A DNA stretch of 64,000 nt from Oscillospiraceae bacterium (GCA_015063335.1 SVUH01000002.1:16331-80330); one strand, 5' to 3'. Positions 53,069 to 62,855 are shown, counted from the first letter of the stretch. A program made the numbers and translations. The notes: a model not told the origin generated them from the sequence alone.

Positions 53069-53731
53069 TTACTTATTTTGATCTACTATCTTGCCAACGT
53101 AGGTGTTAAAGATATCTACCGCAAGATAAATTGCTTGCCACACGCGGACCGAGAGCACTATTTTTACGTCTGCCGTACAGCCGTCGGAAAGATAGTCTGC
53201 GTTTATTTGCAGGTTCTTTGGCTTTGGCGAGGAGAATCCTCGCAGCGGCTCGAGGAGCGCGAGCAAGGTGGAGACTGCGTCGCAAACCGCGCCGTATGCG
53301 ATAGCAGTAGTAGCCGCATCACCCGTTGCTACATTTATTTTAAAGCGCGCAACGTCAACTCTGAGATATTTGAAAAGCTTTTCGATGATAATGCTGAGCA
53401 GCTCCTTTAGCCATTTGAGCATATCGAATATGTCGGAAACGGTGCCTGCTTTCTTTGCGATGCCCTTTCGCTTTTTCTCTCGGGCAAGTCTTGTTTTTTG
53501 CTTTTCCTCGTTTTCCTTTTGACGCTGTTCCTTGATCTTTTGCGCCTGCTTGACGCTCATTGAGCGCGGACCGCGCTTGGGCTCGGGCTCGGGATGGATG
53601 CGCTTTTTAAAAAAGAGCAGACGATAATATATTTCGAGGTGATCCTTATAGGTTATTACTATTTTCAGACGCAGAGAAAACACCAGCGCCAAAAACAGCA
53701 GAATACAACCTATTACTATAAGTGCCGGCAT
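53069..53731 (-). CDS. DUF2953 protein
   Basis: A 220-residue protein with one N-terminal membrane helix (ALIVIGCILLFLALVFS), a highly charged Lys/Glu/Gln coiled-coil region around residues 45-95, and a C-terminal domain typical of DUF2953. It is commonly next to gerW in spore formers and may act in the same process. The exact role is unknown. Confidence 0.85.
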   Translation of the reverse strand: MPALIVIGCILLFLALVFSLRLKIVITYKDHLEIYYRLLFFKKRIHPEPEPKRGPRSMSVKQAQKIKEQRQKENEEKQKTRLAREKKRKGIAKKAGTVSDIFDMLKWLKELLSIIIEKLFKYLRVDVARFKINVATGDAATTAIAYGAVCDAVSTLLALLEPLRGFSSPKPKNLQINADYLSDGCTADVKIVLSVRVWQAIYLAVDIFNTYVGKIVDQNK

Positions 53732-53758
53732 GTGCCTCCTCCTGATTTTTTGATAGAA

Positions 53759-54394
53759 TTACGCTTCGTCGGCGGTATTTTCGTCGGTGACTCCCGACTC
53801 GTCGTCAGAAAGCTCACCGTCCTCAATGATCGGAACGTCCTCCTTGGGAGGGAGCAGCGTTTCGGTCGCGGGAAGCTCGGAGAGCGAGCGAAGTCCGAAT
53901 ACGCGCAAAAACTTTTCCGTAGTTACGTACAGCATAGGTCTGCCGGGGGCATCAAGTCTGCCGCACGCCTCGATAAGGCCTTTATCGATAAGTGAGTTTA
54001 CGGCATAAGAGCTGTCAACACCGCGTACCTGATCCACGAACGAGCGTGTGATAGGCTGGTTGTAGGCAACTACCGCGAGCACCTCCATTGAGGAAGCGGA
54101 GAGATTTCCGCCGCGGCGAATGCCGAGAGCCTCGCGTATGTAGGGGGCGTACTGCTCCTTGGTGCAAAGCTGGCAGGTTTCATCAAACACGAGAAGATTT
54201 ATTCCTCTCTTTGACTTATCGGAGTTATAGTCCTTAGACATGTGCTCTATGAGGGTTTTTGTGTTATGCACGTCAAGTCCGAGCACCTCGGCGATGCGGG
54301 TATATTTTACGGGGTAGCCTGCGGCGTAAAGTATCGCCTCGATAGCGCCCTCTATATTTTTAAGACTGTCAATTTGAGTGTTCTGATTGTCCAT
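53759..54394 (-). CDS. scpB: Segregation and condensation protein B
   Basis: A 211-residue winged-helix kleisin partner. SSMEVLAVVAYNQPITR and the VNSLIDKGLIEACGR wing are typical. It joins ScpA to the SMC head. Ten bases after scpA. An acidic tail follows residue 180. Confidence 0.94.
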   Translation of the reverse strand: MDNQNTQIDSLKNIEGAIEAILYAAGYPVKYTRIAEVLGLDVHNTKTLIEHMSKDYNSDKSKRGINLLVFDETCQLCTKEQYAPYIREALGIRRGGNLSASSMEVLAVVAYNQPITRSFVDQVRGVDSSYAVNSLIDKGLIEACGRLDAPGRPMLYVTTEKFLRVFGLRSLSELPATETLLPPKEDVPIIEDGELSDDESGVTDENTADEA

Positions 54395-54404
54395 GGTCTT
54401 CTCC

Positions 54405-55196
54405 TTATGCTTCGGCGTTTATTGCGGAGAGGTCGTATTCGCTCTCTCCGACGGTGGAGTCGTCTGTGTTGAGAATAAATCTCGTGGAAAGACTTAACAG
54501 CGCGTTTTCGCTGTTTTCCTCCTCGTCCTCAACCAAAAGCTTGCGTATCTTTACAAGCTCGAGTACACCGAGGAACGAGGCGATAAGATCGGGGAGCGTT
54601 ACCTCGCCGATAACAAGATCCTCAAGCGTTGAGATGCCCTTTTTCTCAATAGTTTTGAGTATAGAAACTATCTTTATTTCAACGGGTATTACGGGCTTGC
54701 TTATCATGGGAGTAAACGATGTGGTAGCGGCGCGCTCAAGTGCGTTGTTATACGCAACGATGCGCCTTATAGCCGCGCACAGAGAGGTTACGTCCTGATC
54801 CTGAACGAAGGTCTTGTCAACGGATATTTCGTCCGTGTCCTTAACCATACGTCCGCTGTAATATGCGTAAAGAGGAGAGAGCTTTGCGGCTGCTTCCTTT
54901 GCTTGCTGATAGCGGAGAAGGGCATCGGTAAGCGCCACTCTTGGGTCGTCCTTGTCCTCCTCGTCGCGGGGAAGAAGCATACGGCTTTTTATTAGCATAA
55001 GCTCGCTCGCCATCACGATAAATTCGGCGGCGATATCCATATCCAGCTTCTGCGCCTCTGCGATGTACTCCACGTACTGGTCGCAGATAAGGGATATGGG
55101 AATATCCGTAATGCTGACCTTATTCTTTTGTATGAGCGTCAGCAAGAGATCCAGAGGACCTTCAAACTGATCAAGACGGTAGGTTATTGCTTCCAT
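54405..55196 (-). CDS. scpA: Segregation and condensation protein A (kleisin)
   Basis: A 263-residue kleisin of the SMC-ScpAB complex. The N-terminus YRLDQFEGPLDLLLTLIQKN and the following YVEYIAEAQKLDMDIAAEF are strongly conserved; the C-terminal winged helix is present. Adjacent to scpB, as expected. Confidence 0.95.
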   Translation of the reverse strand: MEAITYRLDQFEGPLDLLLTLIQKNKVSITDIPISLICDQYVEYIAEAQKLDMDIAAEFIVMASELMLIKSRMLLPRDEEDKDDPRVALTDALLRYQQAKEAAAKLSPLYAYYSGRMVKDTDEISVDKTFVQDQDVTSLCAAIRRIVAYNNALERAATTSFTPMISKPVIPVEIKIVSILKTIEKKGISTLEDLVIGEVTLPDLIASFLGVLELVKIRKLLVEDEEENSENALLSLSTRFILNTDDSTVGESEYDLSAINAEA

Positions 55197-55229
55197 GTCT
55201 GCCCCTTAAGTTTGTTAGAATATAATATT

Positions 55230-55898
55230 TTAGAAAACTGCCGCGTCTATAATGCGCATTATAAGATCGCTCATAACGCTGATGGGTGTATCAAGAAGCC
55301 CGAATGCAAGTGCTACCAAAAATACGATATAGATGTATTTCTCATAGCGCATTATTTTGAAATAGGTTGCCGAGGGAAGGAACGCGAAAAGAAGACGCGA
55401 GCCGTCGAGCGGCGGAACGGGAATGAGGTTGAATACCGCGAGCGTCACGTTGAGCTGAACTCCAAGAGAGAAGAACACCCAAAGCCAATAATAGAGCTGC
55501 TCGGTGAAGCTTGTTATTGTGACAAAACCGAATATAAATATGGTCGCCTTCAAAAGCAGGGCGAAAAGCACCGCCAGAAGGATATTTGAAATAGGACCTG
55601 CTACGCCCGTAAGCGCCATGTCGCGCTTGGGCTTTCTGAAATATCTTGTGTTTATCGGTACGGGCTTTGCCCAACCGAATCCGAAAAGTATCATGGAAAG
55701 CGTACCGAGCGGATCAAGATGCTTTACGGGATTGAGTGTTAATCTGCCAAGGTTATATGCCGTAGGATCTCCGAGCTTGTAGGCAACGTAGCCGTGTGCC
55801 GTTTCGTGAACGGATAGGGATATGAGAACTATCGGCAATGTGAGCAAGAGACGTATGATAAAGCCTTCAATATCTCCGCTCATAAGAGAGCTTAACAT
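55230..55898 (-). CDS. Site-2 protease family (M50) membrane metalloprotease
   Basis: A 222-residue polytopic protease. The zinc motif HETAHG lies near residue 28, and the second ligand segment is N-P-hydrophobic with LDGSR near residue 150 (PVPPLDGSRLLF). This short form is common in Firmicutes next to scpA. It may cleave anti-sigma factors or other membrane proteins; the substrate is unknown. Confidence 0.9.
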   Translation of the reverse strand: MLSSLMSGDIEGFIIRLLLTLPIVLISLSVHETAHGYVAYKLGDPTAYNLGRLTLNPVKHLDPLGTLSMILFGFGWAKPVPINTRYFRKPKRDMALTGVAGPISNILLAVLFALLLKATIFIFGFVTITSFTEQLYYWLWVFFSLGVQLNVTLAVFNLIPVPPLDGSRLLFAFLPSATYFKIMRYEKYIYIVFLVALAFGLLDTPISVMSDLIMRIIDAAVF

Positions 55899-55919
55899 AA
55901 TATTTCTCCTTGTTTTTAG

Positions 55920-57218
55920 TTACACGTCGTTTCTCACAAGGTCTTCGTAACTTTCGCGCTTTACGACAACCCTGTCCTCACCGTTATTTATCATAACGAC
56001 GGGGGGGCGGGGGATTCTGTTGTAATTCGATGCCATGGAGTAGTTGTACGCGCCCGTTACGAGAACGGCAAGCACGTCGCCTCTCTTTGGTGTCTGTATC
56101 TGCATGTTTTCTCCGAGAAGGTCACCCGACTCACAGCATCTTCCCGCAAGAGTCGCGCAAAAATCGCGGGGAGCGCCTGCTCTGTTTGCGATAAGCGCGG
56201 TGTACTGTGACTGATAGAGCGCGTATCTTGGGTTGTCGGGCATACCGCCGTCGACCGATACGTAATTTCTGAAGTTGGGAATGCATTTGACCGAGCCTAC
56301 GGTGTAGAGCGTAGCACCTGCGGCGGCAACGAGGGAGCGACCGGGCTCAAGAATTATGCGGGGAAGCTCTATGCCGTATTCTTCGCAAGCGCGTCTTACT
56401 ATCTTTGAAATTTCCGCTATTGCGTTCGCGTAATCTATTTCTCTGTCGTACTCGGTGTATCTTACTCCAAGTCCGCCGCCGAGATTAAGCTCACGAATTT
56501 CGTAGCCGCACTCCTTCTTTATGTCACAAAGGAAGCGCACCATTATTTTTGCCGCATCCTCAAAGGGCTCGATGTCAAATATCTGCGAGCCGATGTGGCA
56601 GTGAAGTCCCGCAAGGTGAACACCCTTTGTGTTAATTGCCGCCTTGACTATTTCCATAGCCTGCCCCGTGACAATTGCGCTTCCGAACTTGGAGTCAACG
56701 TTTCCCGTAACTATGGCACGGTGTGTATGGGGATCTATTCCCGGAGTTATGCGAAGCAGTATTCTTTGTGTGATGCCTCTTTTGGTAGCCTCCTCGCTGA
56801 GGGCGGAAAGCTCGTCGAGATTGTCAACGACGAACGTGCCGACACCCATGTCCATGGCATCGCATATATCTCTTTGAGTTTTGTTGTTTCCGTGGAAATA
56901 AATGCGCTCGGCAGGGAAGCCTGCGCGCTTTGCCGTATACAGCTCACCGCCCGAAACACAGTCTATTCCCATGCCCTCCTCTGCGGCGATACGGTACATT
57001 TCCGTAAAGCAAAGCGCCTTTGAGGCATAAAGGGGAAGTGCGTCCGCGCCAAAGCTTTTGCATGCCGCTTCGCGATACGTTCTGCACGCACGGCGAATAG
57101 CGTTCTCGTCAAGCAGATAGAGGGGAGTTCCGTGCTTCTCTGCAAGAGCTACGGTATCCGCACCGCCTACTGTAAGATGTCCTTTTTCGTTTATATCAAA
57201 ATGCTCGTGAATTATCAT
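55920..57218 (-). CDS. lysA: Diaminopimelate decarboxylase
   Basis: A 432-residue PLP enzyme, last step of lysine synthesis from meso-DAP. The PLP lysine is in LYASKALC near residue 66, and the HCHIGSQIFD, GGGLGVRY, EPGRSLV and CCESGDLL segments are all present. It lies between the histidine-phosphatase and M50 genes, likely by operon history rather than pathway. Confidence 0.95.
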   Translation of the reverse strand: MIIHEHFDINEKGHLTVGGADTVALAEKHGTPLYLLDENAIRRACRTYREAACKSFGADALPLYASKALCFTEMYRIAAEEGMGIDCVSGGELYTAKRAGFPAERIYFHGNNKTQRDICDAMDMGVGTFVVDNLDELSALSEEATKRGITQRILLRITPGIDPHTHRAIVTGNVDSKFGSAIVTGQAMEIVKAAINTKGVHLAGLHCHIGSQIFDIEPFEDAAKIMVRFLCDIKKECGYEIRELNLGGGLGVRYTEYDREIDYANAIAEISKIVRRACEEYGIELPRIILEPGRSLVAAAGATLYTVGSVKCIPNFRNYVSVDGGMPDNPRYALYQSQYTALIANRAGAPRDFCATLAGRCCESGDLLGENMQIQTPKRGDVLAVLVTGAYNYSMASNYNRIPRPPVVMINNGEDRVVVKRESYEDLVRNDV

Positions 57219-57238
57219 GTCTGTTCCTTTCAGGGGGG

Positions 57239-57886
57239 TTATTTTCCGAATGAGCGGTGCACTCCCGTCACCATATCTCCAAGATGCTCGATAATATTCA
57301 AGCGCTCGGGGATAAGCTTACCCTTGTCGTAGGTAAATACGTTTATTGATGCGTTATGTGTAAAGGGGATCTCGCCGACACGCGAGTCGTCAAGACCCTC
57401 GGCGTGCGCGCAAAGCGCTCTTACGAGCGTTGCGTGCGTGGAAAGCATTATCGTTTCTCCGTCATGCTTCTCTGCAAGCTCCTTTACGGTAGCAAGCACA
57501 CGCGCATAAACCTCTTTTGTTGACTCGCCCTCGGTACAACGGCTGTTTGCGTAGTCGTTTTTCCAAATTGCAAAGTCGTGCTCATATTTAATGGATATTT
57601 CGTCTGTCGTGAGTCCCTCCCATATGCCTGCGTATATCTCGCGCAGGTCAGTTGTTGGAATTATGGGAAGTCCAAACTTTTTTGAGGTGGGTACAGCAGT
57701 ATTGTAAGCGCGCAAAAGGTCGCTTGAATAAATGCAGTCTATTTTAAAATTGCTTGCTATATATTCGCCGACAAGCTCTGCTTGCGCGTATCCGAGCTCG
57801 GATAAGTCAAAGTCTGAATGTCCCGCAAAGCGGCACTCGGCGTTTGCTATGCTTTGCCCGTGTCTTGTGATTATGAGGCGTGTCAT
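57239..57886 (-). CDS. Histidine phosphatase family protein
   Basis: A 215-residue phosphoglycerate-mutase-like phosphatase. The catalytic motif TRHGQS sits at residue 6, the second histidine is in STHATLVRALC. The substrate is unknown; CobC-type, phosphoglycerate-mutase-like or generic phosphatase activity are all possible. Confidence 0.87.
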   Translation of the reverse strand: MTRLIITRHGQSIANAECRFAGHSDFDLSELGYAQAELVGEYIASNFKIDCIYSSDLLRAYNTAVPTSKKFGLPIIPTTDLREIYAGIWEGLTTDEISIKYEHDFAIWKNDYANSRCTEGESTKEVYARVLATVKELAEKHDGETIMLSTHATLVRALCAHAEGLDDSRVGEIPFTHNASINVFTYDKGKLIPERLNIIEHLGDMVTGVHRSFGK

Positions 57887-57898
57887 AAGATCTCCGTT

Positions 57899-58498
57899 TT
57901 AGAATTTTGCGTATGAGAGGACTGTTTTCCAAAGCTCGTCCTTGCCCTCTCCCTTGAGTGAGGAGAACGCTATGACCTTTTCTCCCGAGATCAGCGGATG
58001 GCTGGAAATGGCTTCGAGATTTTTCTTGCGCTCGGTTGCGTTGAGCTTGTCAATTTTCGTGGCTACGACCACGAAAGGCAATTCTGCCGCACGCAAAAAC
58101 TCAAGCATCATTTCGTCGTCCTTGGTTGGACCTACTCTGCTGTCGATAAGCTGAAGCACGAGTGTAAGACGGTCAATGTTTTTATTGTCCGTAAAATATC
58201 CGTCCGTCAGTGCCGACCACTTTTTCTTGTCCTCGGGATTGCGCTTCGCAAATCCGTAGCCCGGCAGGTCGACAAGATAAAGCTTTTTGTCAACATCGTA
58301 AAAGTTTATAGTGATCGTTTTACCGGGGGCGGAGCTGACACGTGCCAGCGATTTTCTGCCGAGCAGGGTGTTTATAAGCGAGCTTTTCCCCACGTTCGAG
58401 CGCCCCGAAAAGGCGACCTGCGGCACGGGATCTGACGGGAACTGCTTGGGAAGTCCCGCACTTATTTTTAAATTCGTATTTTGGACGTTAAGAGCCAT
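57899..58498 (-). CDS. engB: Ribosome biogenesis GTPase YsxC/EngB
   Basis: A 199-residue GTPase needed for 50S assembly. G1 GRSNVGKSS, G3 DLPGYGFAK and G4 TKIDK are present. It is directly downstream of lon, the usual order in Firmicutes. Confidence 0.95.
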   Translation of the reverse strand: MALNVQNTNLKISAGLPKQFPSDPVPQVAFSGRSNVGKSSLINTLLGRKSLARVSSAPGKTITINFYDVDKKLYLVDLPGYGFAKRNPEDKKKWSALTDGYFTDNKNIDRLTLVLQLIDSRVGPTKDDEMMLEFLRAAELPFVVVATKIDKLNATERKKNLEAISSHPLISGEKVIAFSSLKGEGKDELWKTVLSYAKF

Positions 58499-58513
58499 AA
58501 TACTCTCCTTAAT

Positions 58514-60949
58514 TTATCTTATGGCAGGAATTTTGCCTTTCTTTGGTGAGAGATCGGCAGGAGTGAATATTTCTATCTCCTCCGTTTCCTCTACGGGGTT
58601 TGCGTTTTTGCCGATTGGGGCTTTTGCGGGGCACAGCGCCGCCGCCAAAACTTCGGTTGCTCTCTTGCATGGAACGAATTTAACGTTTTCCTTTACCAAT
58701 GAGTCAACGTCGTCAAGGTTTCTCTCGTTATCGTGCGGAATGATCACGGTTTTTACTCCCGCAGAGTATGCCGCCATGGTCTTTTCTTTGAGTCCGCCTA
58801 TGGCAAGCACGTTTCCCCGCAGAGATATCTCGCCCGTCATTGCAACGTCGCGACGGACAGCTCTGCCTGTAAGCGCGCTCACGAGCGCCGTTACCATTGT
58901 AACACCCGCCGACGGTCCGTCCTTGGGAACTGCACCCTCGGGGAAGTGAATGTGTATATCGTGCTTTTGGTAGAAATCGGTGGGAATACCGAACCCACTC
59001 GCGATAGAGCGAACGTAGCTCACTGCTATCTGCGCGGATTCCTTCATTACGTCACCAAGTGAGCCGGTAAGCTCAATCTTGCCCGTTCCGTCGAGAATTG
59101 ATACCTCGACCTTTAGAAGATCTCCGCCCGCCTGCGTCCATGCAAGACCGTTTACAACACCAACCTCGTCCTCGTCCGAGATAAGCTCGGGAAGGCGCTT
59201 GCGCGCGCCGAGATATTCCACGATGTTTTTGTCGGTAACAGTTATCCTGCCCGATACCGTTTCCTCAACGATACCCTTTGCCACCTTACGGCAAACGTCT
59301 GCGATCTCACGCTCAAGATTACGCACACCCGCCTCGCGAGTATAGTAATCAATGATCTCCTCGATTGCCGCGTCGCTTATGTTAAGCGTGCGCTTGTTAA
59401 GTCCGTGACGCGCAAGCTGCTTGGGTACAAGGTGATTTTTAGCTATGGATATTTTTTCGGTCTTTGTGTAGGAATTAAGCTCAATGACCTCCATTCTGTC
59501 AAGCAGGGGCTTCGGAACGGTATCAAGTGTGTTCGCGGTTGCTATAAACAGACAGCTTGAAAGGTCAAATGGAAGCTCAACGAAGTGGTCGCGGAAGCTC
59601 TTGTTCTGCTCGCCGTCAAGTACCTCAAGAAGTGCAGAGGAGGGGTCTCCGTGTGAATCTCTCGTAAGCTTATCTATCTCATCGAGAAGAATAAGAGGGT
59701 TATTTACCTTTGCTTGCGTGAGTGCGTTGATTATTCTTCCGGGCATAGCGCCGATGTAGGTCTTTCTGTGCCCGCGTATATCTGCCTCGTCGCGCACACC
59801 GCCCAAGGAAACTCGGACGTATTTTCTGTTCATCGCTCTTGCAATAGATGCGCCGATAGAGGTCTTGCCCACGCCGGGAGGGCCTACAAGACACAATATC
59901 TGATTGCCAAGCTCGGGGTTGAGCTGCTTTACGGCAAGGTATTCAAGTATTCTTTCCTTAACTTTTTCGAGACCGTCGTGGTCCTTGTCAAGTATTTTTC
60001 TTGCTGCGCTTACGCTGACTCTGTCCTTGGTAGAAACACACCACGGTATTTCAAGGCAGGTGTCAAGATACGAGCGCGCAACGGTAGCTTCGGATGATCC
60101 AAAGGGAGCCTTTGACATTCTTTCATTTTCCTTGAGAAGCTTTTCGCGCACCTCGTCGGGAAGCTTTGCGGACATAATTCGCTCGAAATACTCGTCCGAC
60201 TCTTCTCCCTCACCAAGCTCGTTTTTGATCACTCTAACCTGCTCACGCAGATAATAGTCCTTTTGATTTTGGTTGAGTGCGGCACGAACCTTTTTGTGGA
60301 TATCCATTTCGCACGCCAAAAGATCGATCTCCTCGGTGATTATCGCTATAAGCAGCTCTATGCGTTTTTCGGGATCGAAGGTCTCAAGAACTCTTTGCTT
60401 GTCCGAAAGCTTTACGAGCATATTCGACGATATAAAATCCGCAAGCAGGGCGGGGTTTTTGATCGCTTCTGCCGTCGTAAGCATATCGTCGCTTACCGAG
60501 GGGAGAAATGAAGCAAGCTTTTTGGCCTCAGTGAGTATAGCACGGCAGTAAGCCTGATTGCGGATATTGTCCTCGTCCGCCGCCGTGTGCGTTTTGGAAT
60601 TGACCTCGGCTATTATGTACTCCGTGAACGGACGGTATTCGATAGCAGATGCTCTCGAATAACCCTCGGCTACGATACGGAGCGCGCCGTCGGGAGTTTT
60701 GATGGACTGCTTTATCTTGCACACCGTTCCTACGCTGTAAAGACATTCGGGAAGTCTTGCTTCCGCATTGGTGTCCTTGTAGGCGACTATAAACGTGAGA
60801 GAATCGGTATCAAACGCCGCCTCTGCCGCCTTTGCGGCAATATCGTCCGTCAGCTCAAAGCTGATAGCGGCGCCGGGAAATGCGACCAAACCCCTTACGG
60901 GAATAACGGGCAGGGTCATCTTTTTGATTTTTACTATATATTTTGACAT
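58514..60949 (-). CDS. lon: ATP-dependent protease Lon
   Basis: An 811-residue AAA+ protease: N-terminal substrate-binding domain, AAA+ module with Walker A GPPGVGKT near residue 360 and Walker B ILLDEIDK, and a C-terminal Ser-Lys protease domain with the catalytic serine in GPSAGV and lysine in GGLKEKTMA. Full length. A poorly defined promoter with -10 boxes at 61071-61081 and a leader hairpin at 61025-61056 lie upstream. Confidence 0.96.
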   Translation of the reverse strand: MSKYIVKIKKMTLPVIPVRGLVAFPGAAISFELTDDIAAKAAEAAFDTDSLTFIVAYKDTNAEARLPECLYSVGTVCKIKQSIKTPDGALRIVAEGYSRASAIEYRPFTEYIIAEVNSKTHTAADEDNIRNQAYCRAILTEAKKLASFLPSVSDDMLTTAEAIKNPALLADFISSNMLVKLSDKQRVLETFDPEKRIELLIAIITEEIDLLACEMDIHKKVRAALNQNQKDYYLREQVRVIKNELGEGEESDEYFERIMSAKLPDEVREKLLKENERMSKAPFGSSEATVARSYLDTCLEIPWCVSTKDRVSVSAARKILDKDHDGLEKVKERILEYLAVKQLNPELGNQILCLVGPPGVGKTSIGASIARAMNRKYVRVSLGGVRDEADIRGHRKTYIGAMPGRIINALTQAKVNNPLILLDEIDKLTRDSHGDPSSALLEVLDGEQNKSFRDHFVELPFDLSSCLFIATANTLDTVPKPLLDRMEVIELNSYTKTEKISIAKNHLVPKQLARHGLNKRTLNISDAAIEEIIDYYTREAGVRNLEREIADVCRKVAKGIVEETVSGRITVTDKNIVEYLGARKRLPELISDEDEVGVVNGLAWTQAGGDLLKVEVSILDGTGKIELTGSLGDVMKESAQIAVSYVRSIASGFGIPTDFYQKHDIHIHFPEGAVPKDGPSAGVTMVTALVSALTGRAVRRDVAMTGEISLRGNVLAIGGLKEKTMAAYSAGVKTVIIPHDNERNLDDVDSLVKENVKFVPCKRATEVLAAALCPAKAPIGKNANPVEETEEIEIFTPADLSPKKGKIPAIR

Positions 60950-61024
60950 TTATTCAGTATCCTTTCGGGAAATTGCCTTGCCGCAAAACGAAAATATACG
61001 TTTATTACGGCTGAATATCGTGTC

Positions 61025-61056
61025 TTGAGCGAGCCGCGGAATAAAAATACGCTCAA
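61025..61056 (-). promoter_or_regulatory. Leader hairpin of lon
   Basis: TTGAGCG / CGCTCAA, an inverted repeat with an 18-base gap, in the leader of lon. It is not a CIRCE or CtsR-type site. Its role is unknown. Confidence 0.4.
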
Positions 61057-61070
61057 AACAATATATATTC

Positions 61071-61081
61071 ATTATATTATA
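61071..61081 (-). promoter_or_regulatory. Probable -10 region of lon
   Basis: Two overlapping minus-strand TATAAT boxes (61076-61071 and 61081-61076). No convincing -35 box is seen 17 bp upstream, so a stress sigma or an activator could be involved, or the site may be weak. Confidence 0.45.
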
Positions 61082-61144
61082 TCATACTTTCTTTGAAATT
61101 TCCATAGTTATTTCAAATTATTTAAATATTGTTAAAATAATTTC

Positions 61145-61173
61145 TTGCAATTTTTGGCGGATTGTGGTATTAT
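61145..61173 (+). promoter_or_regulatory. Promoter of the CDF transporter gene
   Basis: TTGCAA 61145-61150, 17-bp spacer, TATTAT 61168-61173. Confidence 0.75.
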
Positions 61174-61202
61174 AGTGGATAAATAGATATGGAGGAATGA
61201 CA

Positions 61203-62363
61203 GTGATAGGACTTTTGGCAAAAATATTTGTAAAAGATAACGGCTCTCCCGAGAAAGTGAGGGGTTCTTACGGCAAGCTTTGCAGCTTCGTCGGTATATG
61301 CCTTAACATCTTGCTTTTCGGAATAAAGCTTTTTGCGGGAATTATAAGCGGTGCGATATCCGTTATTTCCGATGCGTTTAACAACCTTACGGACGCTACC
61401 TCGTCGCTTATAGCTCTGCTTGGGTTCAGACTTTCCGAGCAGAAGGCAGACAAGGATCACCCATTCGGTCACGGAAGATTTGAATATATTTCGGGATTTA
61501 TCGTTTCTATGCTTATTATCCTCGTGGGATTTGAGCTTGGAAAGACCTCAGTCGAGAAGATAATAACGCCCGAAGCTGTAGAATTCAGCTATGTTGCGGT
61601 GATAATACTCGTTGTATCCATAGCGATCAAGGCGTATATGGCATTTTACAATTTCAGAATTTCAAAGAAAATATCCTCTGCCGCTATGAGAGCAACCGCC
61701 ACAGACTCTCTTTCTGATTGTATTGCCACAACAGCGGTGCTTATGAGCCTTATTATCGCAAAGGTATTCGAGGTCAATATCGATGCGTACTGCGGTCTTG
61801 CGGTGTCAGGATTTATACTGTTCTCGGGACTCCGCTCCGCCAAGGAGACAATAGATCCCTTGCTCGGCGGCTCGCCAAGCAAGGAATATATAAACGAGAT
61901 AACGACCATCGTGTATTCGTATGAGGGCGTAAAGGGAATACACGACCTTATCGTTCACGACTACGGCCCCGGCCGCGCTATGATATCCCTGCACGCCGAG
62001 GTCGACGCAAATGCAGATCTGCTTCAAACTCACGATATGATAGATAATATTGAGCATGAGCTTCGTCAAAAGCTTAAGTGCGATGCCGTTATACATATGG
62101 ATCCGATAGTTACCGACGATCCGCTTATAAACGAGCTCAGGGAAAAGATAACGGCGCTTGTTACCTGTATCGATCCCGCAATTACCATACATGATTTCAG
62201 AATGGTGGTCGGTCCTACTCATACTAACGTAATTTTCGACGTAGTCGTTCCTTTCGGCGTCAAGAAAAGCGATGACGAGATAAGAGAATCGGTTCAGACC
62301 ATAGTAAGAACGCTTGACGGAAACTATTTTGCGGTCATAAATATTGATAAGGCGTATTCTTGA
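61203..62363 (+). CDS. Cation diffusion facilitator transporter
   Basis: A 386-residue CDF-family metal exporter with six membrane helices and a C-terminal cytoplasmic domain (from about residue 205), plus an extra domain near the C-terminus. The metal-site residues appear as SDAFNNLTD (helix 2) and as SDCIATTAV (helix 5), with the DHPFGHGR loop between. The substrate (Zn, Fe, Mn or Cd) is not readable. GTG 61203 is chosen as start because GGAGG at 61191-61195 is 7 bases away; ATG 61197 is too close to it. Confidence 0.88.
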   Translation: MIGLLAKIFVKDNGSPEKVRGSYGKLCSFVGICLNILLFGIKLFAGIISGAISVISDAFNNLTDATSSLIALLGFRLSEQKADKDHPFGHGRFEYISGFIVSMLIILVGFELGKTSVEKIITPEAVEFSYVAVIILVVSIAIKAYMAFYNFRISKKISSAAMRATATDSLSDCIATTAVLMSLIIAKVFEVNIDAYCGLAVSGFILFSGLRSAKETIDPLLGGSPSKEYINEITTIVYSYEGVKGIHDLIVHDYGPGRAMISLHAEVDANADLLQTHDMIDNIEHELRQKLKCDAVIHMDPIVTDDPLINELREKITALVTCIDPAITIHDFRMVVGPTHTNVIFDVVVPFGVKKSDDEIRESVQTIVRTLDGNYFAVINIDKAYS

Positions 62364-62368
62364 AAATA

Positions 62369-62404
62369 AAAAGCAGGCTTCCTTTGAAGAAGCCTGCTTT
62401 TTAT
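62369..62404. terminator. Terminator between the CDF and 77-residue-protein genes
   Basis: AAAAGCAGGCTTC / GAAGCCTGCTTTT with a 7-base loop and flanking A- and T-runs, so probably bidirectional. Confidence 0.9.
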
Positions 62405-62410
62405 TAAAGC

Positions 62411-62644
62411 TTACTTATTAGCCTCAATCCACTCGTCAGCCTTTGCGGGGGACATGCGCTTGATATCCTCGGTGGGATATTTGGAATCAGCACCGCCGTT
62501 GGTGTAGAGGAAGAACTTGCCGTTTGCGGTCTTATAAAGAGTCTCCTCATAGCCGTCAGCCTCGCCGAAATTGCCGTTTACCTTCTTGAGCACGATCTCG
62601 GAAGCTTCCGTATCGTATTCAACCTTGCAAATAACCTTTTTCAT
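62411..62644 (-). CDS. Conserved 77-residue protein
   Basis: A 77-residue, mostly beta-looking small protein: ICKVEYDTEAS, GEADGYEETLYKTANGKFFL and a C-terminal SPAKADEWIEANK helix. It has an AAGGAT-type RBS and its own strong promoter. I do not recognise the family. Its position beside the orphan RNA at 62738 is worth noting. Confidence 0.75.
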   Translation of the reverse strand: MKKVICKVEYDTEASEIVLKKVNGNFGEADGYEETLYKTANGKFFLYTNGGADSKYPTEDIKRMSPAKADEWIEANK

Positions 62645-62690
62645 TATCCTTTATCCTTTCTTTATCTTTATGGATTTTTGCTGCAGATAT

Positions 62691-62719
62691 ATTATAACAC
62701 AGAAAAGGCGGATTTGCAA
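62691..62719 (-). promoter_or_regulatory. Promoter of the 77-residue-protein gene
   Basis: Minus strand TTGCAA (62719-62714), 17-bp spacer, TATAAT (62696-62691). It separates this gene from the RNA upstream. Confidence 0.8.
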
Positions 62720-62737
62720 GAGCTTTTTATAGGAAAT

Positions 62738-62850
62738 AAAAAAAGCACAACCGAAACCTTTTACTGCGCCGAAGATATCATAAGCTTGATATTCCGCAGA
62801 GAAGAGTTACCGTTGTGCGTGACGCTGTGGAGTTGGTGCCGCCGACAGCC
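62738..62850 (-). ncRNA. Candidate structured non-coding RNA, about 110 bases, family not recognised
   Basis: A complete transcription unit without an open frame. The promoter is at 62856-62884. The predicted RNA begins near 62850 and has a short 5' hairpin (GCTGT / ACAGC around a GGCGGCACC loop), then a long irregular hairpin closed by GCACAAC / GTTGTGC, with CTGCG / CGCAG and AATATC / GATATC inside. It ends in seven U. I checked it by eye against SRP RNA, 6S, tmRNA and RNase P signatures and see none. It could also be an attenuated leader, but the next gene has its own promoter. Confidence 0.6.
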
Positions 62851-62855
62851 TAAGT